Below, piece by piece: positions 26,082 to 34,100 of a stretch of 64,000 nt of DNA. This DNA is from JAJDFU01 sp964641965. Lineage in GTDB: Bacteria > Bacteroidota > Bacteroidia > Chitinophagales > Saprospiraceae. The translations under genes and the position numbers were made by a program. Below the pieces are notes generated by a model. The model saw only the letters and a list, made by a program, of their open reading frames with translations, was not told where the DNA came from and did no database searches. The DNA is taken from assembly GCA_964641965.1 (NCBI GenBank), contig CAZXLD010000005.1, forward strand, positions 1 through 64,000, read 5' to 3'. How positions within the stretch are numbered: the stretch's first letter is position 1; each line of letters starts with the position of its first letter.

Positions 26082-26762
26082 ATGGCACTTAAAATCATCG
26101 GAGCTGGCTTCCCGCGTACCGGGACGACCACTCTCAAGCGGTCGCTCGAAATGCTGGGTGTGGAGCGATGTTACCACATGAAAGAACTACTCGTCAACCC
26201 CGACCGACTTCCCCTGTGGTTGCAACTGGAAAAAACTCGAACTACGGATTGGGATGCTTTGTATCAAGGGTATGATGCTACGGTTGATTTTCCGGGCTAT
26301 CCCTGGTACAAAGAGCATATGGACCATTTTCCGGATGCTAAAGTCATTCTCACGGTTCGGCCTTTTGAAAAGTGGTGGGAAAGCGCCTACAACACGGTTT
26401 GGAAAGCTGGTCCTCAAACCCTCCCCGAAAAACTGACGATGTTGGGACGAATGGCTTTCAATCCTCGGCTGCGAAAAGTAGCCGAATGTATAGCTTTCTT
26501 CAAGCGTAACTTTTGGGAGCGGCAATTGGAAGGCCGTTTTGAAGATAAAGCCTTTGCCAAGTTGGTATTCGACAAGCATATTGAAGACGTGAAAGCACAT
26601 GTTCCGGCTGATCGACTTCTGGTTTACGATGTTCGGGAGGGATGGGGACCGCTCTGTGCGTTCCTGGGTGTATCCGAGCCCGGCGAACCGCTCCCCCACC
26701 TCAATAAAAAAGAGAATTTTAAAACGATGCTGGCCCAACTAATGAAAGGGGAAATGGCTTAA
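26082..26762 (+). CDS. PAPS-dependent sulfotransferase family protein
   Basis: The 226-aa protein matches the Sulfotransfer_4 type. It has a 5'-phosphosulfate loop IGAGFPRTGTTTLKRSLE at residues 5-22, a VDFPGYPWYKE segment, and the 3'-phosphate region VILTVRPFEKWWESAYN (about 90-105). It would transfer sulfate from PAPS to an unknown acceptor in the cytoplasm. No signal peptide is present. The gene is divergent from the arylsulfotransferase-like lipoprotein gene, with about 140 bp between starts, so the two may share a regulatory region. Substrate cannot be inferred. Confidence 0.88.
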   Translation: MALKIIGAGFPRTGTTTLKRSLEMLGVERCYHMKELLVNPDRLPLWLQLEKTRTTDWDALYQGYDATVDFPGYPWYKEHMDHFPDAKVILTVRPFEKWWESAYNTVWKAGPQTLPEKLTMLGRMAFNPRLRKVAECIAFFKRNFWERQLEGRFEDKAFAKLVFDKHIEDVKAHVPADRLLVYDVREGWGPLCAFLGVSEPGEPLPHLNKKENFKTMLAQLMKGEMA

Positions 26763-27248
26763 CAGATCGGGAATACGAGAATGGAAGATAGCGAGGACTT
26801 ATTTGGTCGTGCGTACAGTGGGGCAGTAACCATTTAGGTGTAAATTACTGAAAATCAATTGAATAATTGATATCGCTTTATAATCCATGGTCTAAAAATC
26901 TAACTTCCAATCCATTTTTTTCAGGATGGACCCGATCCTGATTTTGTACCATTTTGAAATGGAAATGGGGTACTAACACTGATCAAGTCATCTGGGGGCC
27001 GGCAGCGGTCCTATCCTCCCAACTGCCGGCTAGTTTTCTCCGAAAAGAGAAACTGCAAACCCACTAACCCCGGAACCTCAGGAACCGGGATCTTCTTCAA
27101 GTGTCTTTAAAATCAATTATCCCTGATGACACTACAAAGGAACAGCTTCTGTGCACGCAAAGCGTTCGGATGTATACAACAGGACGTCCTGAAGGGGGCC
27201 TGGAATTAGGTTTGACTAGTGATGAGCGAATTTTCAATGCTCCTGGAT
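26763..27248. other. Intergenic region with a cluster of hairpins
   Basis: Three hairpins follow in about 90 bp. GCCGGCAG (26998-27005) pairs with CTGCCGGC (27023-27030), GTTTTCTC with GAGAAAC (27033-27053), and CCCGG with CCGGG (27069-27089, containing GGAACC twice). A small RNA or the end of a transcript is possible. A GTACC/GGTAC-bounded repeat relative lies at about 26946-26972. No protein gene is supported. Confidence 0.4.
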
Positions 27249-28031
27249 TCAGACCATATCCCTCTTACGGATGTCGAAATAGCCCAAGGCGGTGAACAGC
27301 ACAAACCAACCCAGGCTGGTCCAGTACTCCAGGCTGAGGCCAAGCATTTGGGGGTAGGAGACCACACCTATTACTTCCGGCATATAGATGATCGGACTTG
27401 CATACCAAAACCAGGGAGCACACACCCATTCCGGGCCCAATAAAGCAGCCAACACAAAGCCAATGATCCCTATGGTCAGGGGAATAATGAAATGGGAGAA
27501 CCGCCAGCTCATCCAGCTGTGGAAAGCGAGTAGACCGAGGATGGAAAGAACCGTTTTGAAGGCCAAGGCTACGATCAAACCAAGGGGAGGTAAGGAAAGC
27601 AAACCGGTTTGAGGAAAGACCAATCCGATGAACCAACCCGCCAGGACCATACCGACAATAAATAGGGTATGCGCAGCAATGAAGTGCAGCAAAGTGTACA
27701 ATTGTTTACTCCAATACAAATGCCAACGGCTTAGAGGCAAGCTCAATAAATTTACCCAGCTTCCCGAACGGTGTTCCTGAAAAGCGATCAAGCTGCAAAG
27801 AATGATCACATACAAAGGAAGCATCATGAAGGATACACTGTTATAGAACAACAAAATAAAGCCATCCCAATCTTTCCCTAAACTTTGGCCTATCGTTTCG
27901 TTAGGCTGGAAAAGGAAATAAAAGCTAAACATGATCACATTGGCCCCCGTACCAAAAAGGCTCAACCAATAGGCAAAGGAATGGCGTCCCTTCAAGAATT
28001 CCGCTTTCAGGGCTAGGAGATGTGGACTCAT
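27249..28031 (-). CDS. ABC-2 type transporter permease
   Basis: The 260-aa protein has six hydrophobic segments (about 18-40, 55-80, 105-130, 145-165, 180-205 and 225-250) and no catalytic motif. This is the usual layout of ABC-2 or bacitracin-export permeases. The start codon overlaps the 3' end of the ATPase gene by 4 nt, so the two subunits are translationally coupled. Together they would form an exporter of a lipid, peptide or drug. The segment IAFQEHRSGSWVNLLSLPLSRW is typical of the conserved ABC-2 cytoplasmic loop. Confidence 0.85.
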   Translation of the reverse strand: MSPHLLALKAEFLKGRHSFAYWLSLFGTGANVIMFSFYFLFQPNETIGQSLGKDWDGFILLFYNSVSFMMLPLYVIILCSLIAFQEHRSGSWVNLLSLPLSRWHLYWSKQLYTLLHFIAAHTLFIVGMVLAGWFIGLVFPQTGLLSLPPLGLIVALAFKTVLSILGLLAFHSWMSWRFSHFIIPLTIGIIGFVLAALLGPEWVCAPWFWYASPIIYMPEVIGVVSYPQMLGLSLEYWTSLGWFVLFTALGYFDIRKRDMV

Positions 28032-28936
28032 TTTCGTTCTGCTTGAAAAAGATCCAAAAAGGAAGCCTCCAGGTTGGGCCTTTCCATTCTGATCTGATAA
28101 ATCGGAAAGCCTCGACTCCGCAATCGGTCAATCAGGCCTGGAATTTCCATCTTGTCCAGGGAGGATATCCGGAATTGCCCCCCCTCGAAGGGCAGCGCTG
28201 GAATGGAAAGGTCGCTTGGCCAGGCTGCTCCCGGGGCGGATTCGATGACTACTACAGCTTGGGCATTTTGCTTTCGGAGTCGCAAGCCTTCAAGGGTTCC
28301 CTGGAATAAACGCTTTCCTTCATCCAGCACCGCCAGATGGGTACAGGTTTGCTCGACTTCACTCAACAAGTGACTTGAAATCAGGATAGTGTGCTGCTGG
28401 CGTAGCTCCAGGATCAACTGCCGTACCTCAGCGATTCCTTGTGGATCAAGCCCATTGGTTGGCTCATCCAGGATCAAAAAGTCAGGGTGGTGTAACAGGG
28501 CTAAGGCAATGCCAAGCCGTTGGCGCATGCCAGTAGAGTAATGGCTCACCTTCTTGGTTGCCTGTCGGTCAAGCCCCACCTGATGCAGGACGTCGGTGAT
28601 GCGTTGCACAGGTAATTCTCGATAGGTGGTATAGATTTCCAGGTTTTCTGTGCCCGACAAGTGGTTGTACAATCGTGGTTCTCCAATCAGCAAACCAACT
28701 TTCTGATAAATCGATGTGGCATGCAGTTTCAGGTCCTTATCCCACCATTGGATCTTTCCCTGCTGTGGGGTCAACAGGCCGCAGAGCAATTTCATCAGTG
28801 TGGTTTTACCGGCCCCATTTCGGCCGAGTAGTCCAAAACAGGCTCCATTGGGCACGTCCAGCTCCAACTCGTCGAACAAGTAGTTGTTGTGACCAAAACG
28901 ATAGGAGAGTTTCTCGACTTGGATAGCGTTTTGCAC
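28028..28936 (-). CDS. ABC transporter ATP-binding protein
   Basis: The 302-aa ATPase has Walker A GRNGAGKTTL (about 38-47), signature STGMRQRLG, Walker B DFLILDEPTNGLDPQG and a switch His in ISSHLL. A C-terminal extension of about 80 residues follows, as in BcrA-like exporters. It powers the ABC-2 permease encoded directly downstream, with a 4-nt overlap. Substrate is unknown. A 560-bp gap lies upstream, so the promoter of this two-gene unit is there. Confidence 0.93.
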   Translation of the reverse strand: MQNAIQVEKLSYRFGHNNYLFDELELDVPNGACFGLLGRNGAGKTTLMKLLCGLLTPQQGKIQWWDKDLKLHATSIYQKVGLLIGEPRLYNHLSGTENLEIYTTYRELPVQRITDVLHQVGLDRQATKKVSHYSTGMRQRLGIALALLHHPDFLILDEPTNGLDPQGIAEVRQLILELRQQHTILISSHLLSEVEQTCTHLAVLDEGKRLFQGTLEGLRLRKQNAQAVVVIESAPGAAWPSDLSIPALPFEGGQFRISSLDKMEIPGLIDRLRSRGFPIYQIRMERPNLEASFLDLFQAERK

Positions 28937-29498
28937 GAATGAATGGTTTGGCGCTTTTTAGAGTGGGCTAGTGTGGTAAATTATTGAAAATCAGATAGCT
29001 GATTGATTTGTAATAGGTCAAAAATTTAAACGGTCATTCGGATACGCAATGAGCTGGTTTAATTCCTTCACAAGCCTTTCTAATCTTCTTGAAAGATCCG
29101 GATAGTCTTCCTCTCTCAGATAGATCTAGGATGTAAGTTTTTCAATCCAATCCCCAGTTTCTTTTACCGATTCAAAACGGTATCGGTATAAATTGATCTA
29201 GTCCTTTTTAAATTACCTGTCATGCCCTTTTGCAATGTTCGCAGAGACACTGTCTGATGCGTTCATCAGTGATTTCCCGTTGCATAACCAGTCACCGGGA
29301 AGGGTTGCCAAGTTCAAATGCAATCTGATAGGCATCCATATCTCTACAAGTCAGACATTTCATACATCGAGGTTCTTTTCCTTGATAGATGCGCTACCCA
29401 TTCTTTCCATCCACAAATCCCTAATCTACCTTCGCCCATGTACAAGCTATACAACCCTGAAGCCATGCAATAGAACAAACCCCATCCCCGTCAAAGGT
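28937..29498. other. Intergenic region between ABC and DUF819 units
   Basis: No gene or recognisable RNA is seen. One CAAAACGGTATCGGTATA sequence (about 29174) resembles the ATACC half-sites elsewhere. The 90-codon plus-strand frame here has no protein-like features. Confidence 0.35.
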
Positions 29499-30620
29499 TC
29501 ACAATAGCCAGCCTAAAAAGGTAGCTACACTGAGCCCCAGGTAATTTCCAATGGCGTAGCCCAGCAAACCGGTCGAAATACCCGCAAAAATCAGCTGTTT
29601 ATTCCCGAGGACTTTAGCCACTTGGGGTACGAATACAGGCCCGTACAAGGCAGCGGTAGAGGTGATTAGGTAGGTATCCCGATCAATGTTGAACAGGCGG
29701 GCCAATATTAAATGTGTAGCGATACTTATAACCTTGGCAATGGTACAAAAGCCAAGAATAACCAATCCGCTGCTGGCCAGGGTAGAGAGATCGGCCAATA
29801 GCCCAATGGCCAGAGAGAATACCAACAGTAAATATTCACCGGCTACCATAGTTCCGGGCAAGTTCCGAATACTGGGTATAGCGGAAAGCAGGAGGCTTAG
29901 GCTGGTCAGGGTGAACAATAAAAATGCAGGCTCATCCAAATGACCAAATAACCAAAACGTTAATCCGGCAGAAGCTATACATACGGCGAGGGCCAGCAGA
30001 ATACCGATCACCATGGATTGCCAGTGGACTGTCTGGGTTTCACTCCAGCTGACCTCCACTTGCTGTTTGTCCAGGGTAAACGGACGAAAAATCCGGCCCA
30101 TCACCATAGGAGATACCGAAATCAAGAATATCAACCAGCTTCCTCCCAGGATAACGTCAGCAGCATTTATCAGGACAATGTACTCCTTAGGGGCCTTCAG
30201 GGCGATGCCGACGGCTTGCATATTTGGTGTCCCGCCGGTGTATAGTCCGGAAAGCATACCCGATAGCAGGGCCGGGTATTCGACGGCGGACTGCATCGTC
30301 CAGGCTGCTGTGATCGTACCCGCTACTGCGGCCACTACTGCTAACATAAATGAAAAGACGGCTGTTTGCGCATGCCGGATCCAGTGCAATAACCGAGTGC
30401 TGAACAGGAGTAGAGGGATTGCCAGAATAATAGAGCCCTGACTGGTGGTTTCGCTTAGGCTGTCGTTAAGGGGAATACCTGGAATATTGGCCAGTAGAAT
30501 TCCGACTCCATAGCAGATCAAAACCGGGCTAAGCCAGGATTTATCTACCCGATTCGACCATCGTTGCGCTAAAATTGGGATGCTGACCAGCCCTATCAAT
30601 TGAAGGAGGCTCCAAATCAT
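29499..30620 (-). CDS. DUF819 family membrane protein
   Basis: The 373-aa protein has about ten transmembrane segments, with glycine/proline motifs such as GVGILLANIPGIP, GLYTGGTPNMQAVG and YGPVFVPQVAKVLGN, characteristic of the DUF819 (YjcL-like) family. Function of the family is not established; it resembles gate-type transporters. Its ATG overlaps the stop of the ClpB-like gene by 4 nt, so it is translationally coupled to an unusual AAA+ protein. The next gene downstream is the separate ABC unit. Confidence 0.85.
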   Translation of the reverse strand: MIWSLLQLIGLVSIPILAQRWSNRVDKSWLSPVLICYGVGILLANIPGIPLNDSLSETTSQGSIILAIPLLLFSTRLLHWIRHAQTAVFSFMLAVVAAVAGTITAAWTMQSAVEYPALLSGMLSGLYTGGTPNMQAVGIALKAPKEYIVLINAADVILGGSWLIFLISVSPMVMGRIFRPFTLDKQQVEVSWSETQTVHWQSMVIGILLALAVCIASAGLTFWLFGHLDEPAFLLFTLTSLSLLLSAIPSIRNLPGTMVAGEYLLLVFSLAIGLLADLSTLASSGLVILGFCTIAKVISIATHLILARLFNIDRDTYLITSTAALYGPVFVPQVAKVLGNKQLIFAGISTGLLGYAIGNYLGLSVATFLGWLL

Positions 30621-32869
30621 AAGGCGGCAAAACTAACAGTTTCTCTGGAATCCAGGCTCACCTTAACCGTAGTGGATGCTATGTCGGCATGGTCCAGAAG
30701 CCATTCGGCCAGTGGTGTGGTCACGTATCGCTCAATAAAGCGCTGTAATGGACGGGCCCCATATTTTTCGTGATAGCCTCCACGAGCTAGGAAGAAAACC
30801 AACTGCTCATCGTATTCCAACTGTAGATTTCGATTCCGTATGCCGCTTCGCAGGCCCAAATTATCCAGTTCGCGGCGGGTAATATGAACCAAATGTTCCG
30901 GCTGCAGCGGATGAAAGAAAACAAACCCGTCAATGCGATTGATAAATTCGGGTCGAAAGTGGCCTTTCAGGGCTTTTCGATAACGATCAGCCTGGGCACC
31001 CCCCGAAAACCCGATTGGGCTTGGGGCCTGCGCCCCCAGGTTGGTGGTCATGATGATGATCGAATTGCGAAAATAAGTGAGTCGACCAAAGGAATCCACC
31101 AAAAGACCTTCATCCAGGATATTGAGTAAGGTATCGAATACGATGGGAGTAGCTTTTTCGATTTCGTCGAGCAAGACCAGCGAAAACGGCTGTTCTCGAA
31201 CTTTACCGGCCAGGTGACCACTACTTTCATGGTAAATGCTTCCAATCAGTCGGTCGATCTGATCCGGATACTGGAGTTCACTCATATCCAGGCGGATCAT
31301 TCGATCTCGGGCTTTTTCCCCGAAAAAGAAGGAAGCCAATGCTTCTGCGCTAGCGGTTTTACCCACTCCGGTAGGGCCTGCGAAAAGCAAAGACGTTATG
31401 GGTTTTTGTGGATTATTCAGGCCGGTTTTAAATACCTTGACTACTTCACACAGCTGTTTAATGGCCTCCGGTTGGCCCAGAATACGCTGCTCGAAATAGG
31501 CCTGTAATCGATCGCCATCCAATTGCAGGTCATCCCGTAGAAAAAGCTCAGGAAGGCCGGTTTGACTGGCAAATTGTCGGATGAGATGCGTCCGGTCCAC
31601 GCGCTTGCGACCTTCTGCCCTGGCTTGGCGGATACATTGGATGAGCAGACGCATCGCTTTGCCGGGAAATTGTTCTTGAGGCAGAAATCGATGGGTCAAT
31701 CGGTAAGCTTCCTCAAGGGCCGGCTGGCTGATTCGAATTCGAGCGGAACGCGACAACTGTTGGGCATACGCATCGAGGATCATCCGGATGCTGTTTACGC
31801 CCAGCTCTCGTAGATGAATCGGATGCAACTGCTGGGCCAAGGATGGCAGTTGTTGTTGAATTTGTTCCCATTCTGCCGGACTGGTCTCCATGACCAGCTG
31901 AAGCGCTTTATCCTCCAAGAATAGTTGGAGGTAACCGGCTACAGAAGACTCCGGCGTTTCACCTCCTGCCTGCAGTGCACCTGCCGGATCTTCCAGCCAA
32001 AGGATTCCACGTTCTTCCTGTAAAGCAGCTACCAAATCTTCGACCAATCCCTGCCATTCCCCCAGGTACTGTACTCCTGCGGGTAGGCGTCGCGAAAGTA
32101 TTCGCCAGGCGGGAAAATTCTTCCGGTCCCGGGGATTGAGCTGCCGCAAAGCTTGTCGGATAAGCAAGGATTTACCACTACCATTTTCACCCACCACAAC
32201 AATGCCGCCTTGCTTTTTTTGCAACAAGGATTCCAATTCCCGGACTTCCTCTTCGCGCTGCCAGGCCTGCCCGGGCTCATACCAACTTATTGCCAAAGGT
32301 TCTTCCTCCCCCCATTGGTCTAGCAGTCTCCTCTTTTCATTGGTAAAAGGAATGAAATCTGCTTTTTTGGAAGAAGCATTTACTCGAATTTCCAGGAAAT
32401 CCAGCTCAGGACCCGGCAGCTGGGTTAACTTGAGTAATCTGGGAAGGGACCAATCCTGAATCGAAAAATCAATTTCGCCAAGGACTCCTTTTTCCATAGC
32501 CTTCTGGCTGGTTGATCGGCAAGGGTATTCCAGGAACCACGGGGCATACCCGACCCATTCCTGTTGTTTATTTTTTCCAAAAACCAGGGGAATTGGAATG
32601 GGTAAGGCATCTGGACTTACCTGGGTACCCGCTTCCAGGTATTGAGTGGGTCGCAGAGATAGACGCAAGGTCTTTAAACGGGCTTGTCGAATATCCGGAG
32701 CTTGAGGCGGGTGCTGTTGCCCCATTTTCAACCGCAGATCAGACCCCATTTCCTTGCGAAGCAATTCAAGGTCATGGTGGATCCATTGTTCTTGAAACCC
32801 AACGGCTTGCCCAATGAGGTAGGAAGAGCGCACTGAGTAGATGAGTATGGGAAAGGTCAGTTTTTCCAT
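30617..32869 (-). CDS. ClpB/ClpA-like two-domain AAA+ ATPase, atypical
   Basis: The 750-aa protein has a roughly 205-aa N-terminal region unlike the Clp N domain. AAA+ domain 1 has Walker A GENGSGKS (227-234), a weak Walker B ILWLED (about 289-294) and a pore-like AGVQYLGEW. Domain 2 has Walker A GPTGVGKT (498-505), Walker B LVLLDEIEKA (564-573) and the ClpB-type small domain, ending in GARPLQRFIER. No long coiled-coil M domain is visible. Where ClpB has the D2 pore loop GYVG, this protein has IGSIYHESSGHLAG. The length is about 100 aa below ClpB. It is probably an unfoldase or remodelling ATPase with a specialised partner. Coupling to DUF819 is notable. Confidence 0.85.
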   Translation of the reverse strand: MEKLTFPILIYSVRSSYLIGQAVGFQEQWIHHDLELLRKEMGSDLRLKMGQQHPPQAPDIRQARLKTLRLSLRPTQYLEAGTQVSPDALPIPIPLVFGKNKQQEWVGYAPWFLEYPCRSTSQKAMEKGVLGEIDFSIQDWSLPRLLKLTQLPGPELDFLEIRVNASSKKADFIPFTNEKRRLLDQWGEEEPLAISWYEPGQAWQREEEVRELESLLQKKQGGIVVVGENGSGKSLLIRQALRQLNPRDRKNFPAWRILSRRLPAGVQYLGEWQGLVEDLVAALQEERGILWLEDPAGALQAGGETPESSVAGYLQLFLEDKALQLVMETSPAEWEQIQQQLPSLAQQLHPIHLRELGVNSIRMILDAYAQQLSRSARIRISQPALEEAYRLTHRFLPQEQFPGKAMRLLIQCIRQARAEGRKRVDRTHLIRQFASQTGLPELFLRDDLQLDGDRLQAYFEQRILGQPEAIKQLCEVVKVFKTGLNNPQKPITSLLFAGPTGVGKTASAEALASFFFGEKARDRMIRLDMSELQYPDQIDRLIGSIYHESSGHLAGKVREQPFSLVLLDEIEKATPIVFDTLLNILDEGLLVDSFGRLTYFRNSIIIMTTNLGAQAPSPIGFSGGAQADRYRKALKGHFRPEFINRIDGFVFFHPLQPEHLVHITRRELDNLGLRSGIRNRNLQLEYDEQLVFFLARGGYHEKYGARPLQRFIERYVTTPLAEWLLDHADIASTTVKVSLDSRETVSFAAL

Positions 32870-32905
32870 GCCGGATCCGAAAATACAAACTTCTCAACGA
32901 CACGT

Positions 32906-34087
32906 TCAGGAAAGCTGCAGGACCAATCCCTTGAGGTAGTTCCCTTCCGGATGCGCAATGCTGACCGGATGATCTGCCGGTTGGCCTAATCGGTGCATGA
33001 CTCGGGCTTGGCGGCCCGACTCAATGACGGCAGCCACAATTGTATTGTAAAAGAGTGGTTCATCTACTACCTGGGAACAGGAAAAAGTAAACAGCAGGCC
33101 TCCGGGCACGACCCGATTTATGGCCAGGGCATTTAACCGCTTGTAGGCCATTACTGCGTTGTGCCGCTTATTCCTGCTCTTGGCAAAAGCCGGGGGATCG
33201 ACTACCGCGATATCATAGCTAGCCGTAGAGTGGGAAAGGAATTTGAGGACGTCATCGGTGAAGGCCTGGTGTGGAGGAAGTTGGTCCGGGAAGTTCAGGT
33301 TTAAATTGTATTTGACGCCATTCATTGCTTCTGCTGAAATATCGACGGAATCCACCTGGGTAGCTCCCGCCTTAAGGGCGTAGATGGTGAAGCCGCCGGT
33401 ATAGCAAAAGGCATTTAAGATCTTTTTCCCGCGTGCGTAGTGGGCTAGAAGTTGTCGGTTGTTACGTTGATCGAGGAAAAAACCTGTTTTTTGGCCTTTT
33501 TCCCAATTGACAGCAAACCGGTGCCCATTTTCCAACACAGGGTAGGCAGCAGGGCTGCCAATCAGGTATTCATCCTGAACTTCCTTTCGAAACCGGTCCG
33601 GTACCGTTTGTCTGCTTTTACAGAAAACGGCAGTAAGCTTGGTAGAAGGCAACTTCAACAGGGATTCGGCCAGCACCTGTCTTTGGAAATACATGCCGAT
33701 AGAGTGGCATTGCAGCACAGCAGTTTCTCCGTAAATATCAATGATCAAGCCGGGAAGGCCATCTCCTTCAGCATGGACCAATCGGAAGGCATTGGTTTGC
33801 TCCGATTGGGGTAAACCCAGGGATTCTCGATAGCTCCAGGCATTCTGAAGGCGGTCTTTCCAAAAATCGGCATCGATGCTTCGGTTGTCAAAGGCAAATA
33901 GGCGAACCCGAATACTCCCATCCTGAAAGTGGCCAATCCCGAGGTGATCACCGGTTTTACTCAGAACTTTCACCATGTCGCCTTCCTGGATACCTTCCTC
34001 TTCCCGGGCAATGGCTCCAGAGAACACCCAGGGATGAAATCGCCGTACCGGCAGATCCTTCTTTGCTTTAAGCGTTACAGATTTCAG
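32906..34087 (-). CDS. rlmI: 23S rRNA (cytosine) methyltransferase, RlmI family
   Basis: The protein has an N-terminal PUA domain and a Rossmann methyltransferase domain (NAFCYTGGFTIYALKAGA for SAM binding). The motif VVDPPAFAKS and a catalytic Cys in FSCSQ follow. RlmI-type enzymes methylate a cytosine in 23S rRNA. I extend the start from GTG 34027 to CTG 34087, because the extra 20 codons (LKSVTLKAKKDLPVRRFHPW) complete the conserved PUA opening HPWVFSGAI. That gives 393 aa, matching the family. No ATG, GTG or TTG lies in this frame before the extension ends, so the start is non-canonical or uncertain. It follows lon by 13 nt and is probably co-transcribed. Confidence 0.85.
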   Translation of the reverse strand: MKSVTLKAKKDLPVRRFHPWVFSGAIAREEEGIQEGDMVKVLSKTGDHLGIGHFQDGSIRVRLFAFDNRSIDADFWKDRLQNAWSYRESLGLPQSEQTNAFRLVHAEGDGLPGLIIDIYGETAVLQCHSIGMYFQRQVLAESLLKLPSTKLTAVFCKSRQTVPDRFRKEVQDEYLIGSPAAYPVLENGHRFAVNWEKGQKTGFFLDQRNNRQLLAHYARGKKILNAFCYTGGFTIYALKAGATQVDSVDISAEAMNGVKYNLNLNFPDQLPPHQAFTDDVLKFLSHSTASYDIAVVDPPAFAKSRNKRHNAVMAYKRLNALAINRVVPGGLLFTFSCSQVVDEPLFYNTIVAAVIESGRQARVMHRLGQPADHPVSIAHPEGNYLKGLVLQLS

Positions 34088-34100
34088 ATTGGTGATGGAT

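Noticed and set aside
26998..27089. Hairpin cluster as a riboswitch
   Set aside because: No plus-strand gene follows, and the sequence does not show TPP, cobalamin or SAM consensus blocks that I could recognise.
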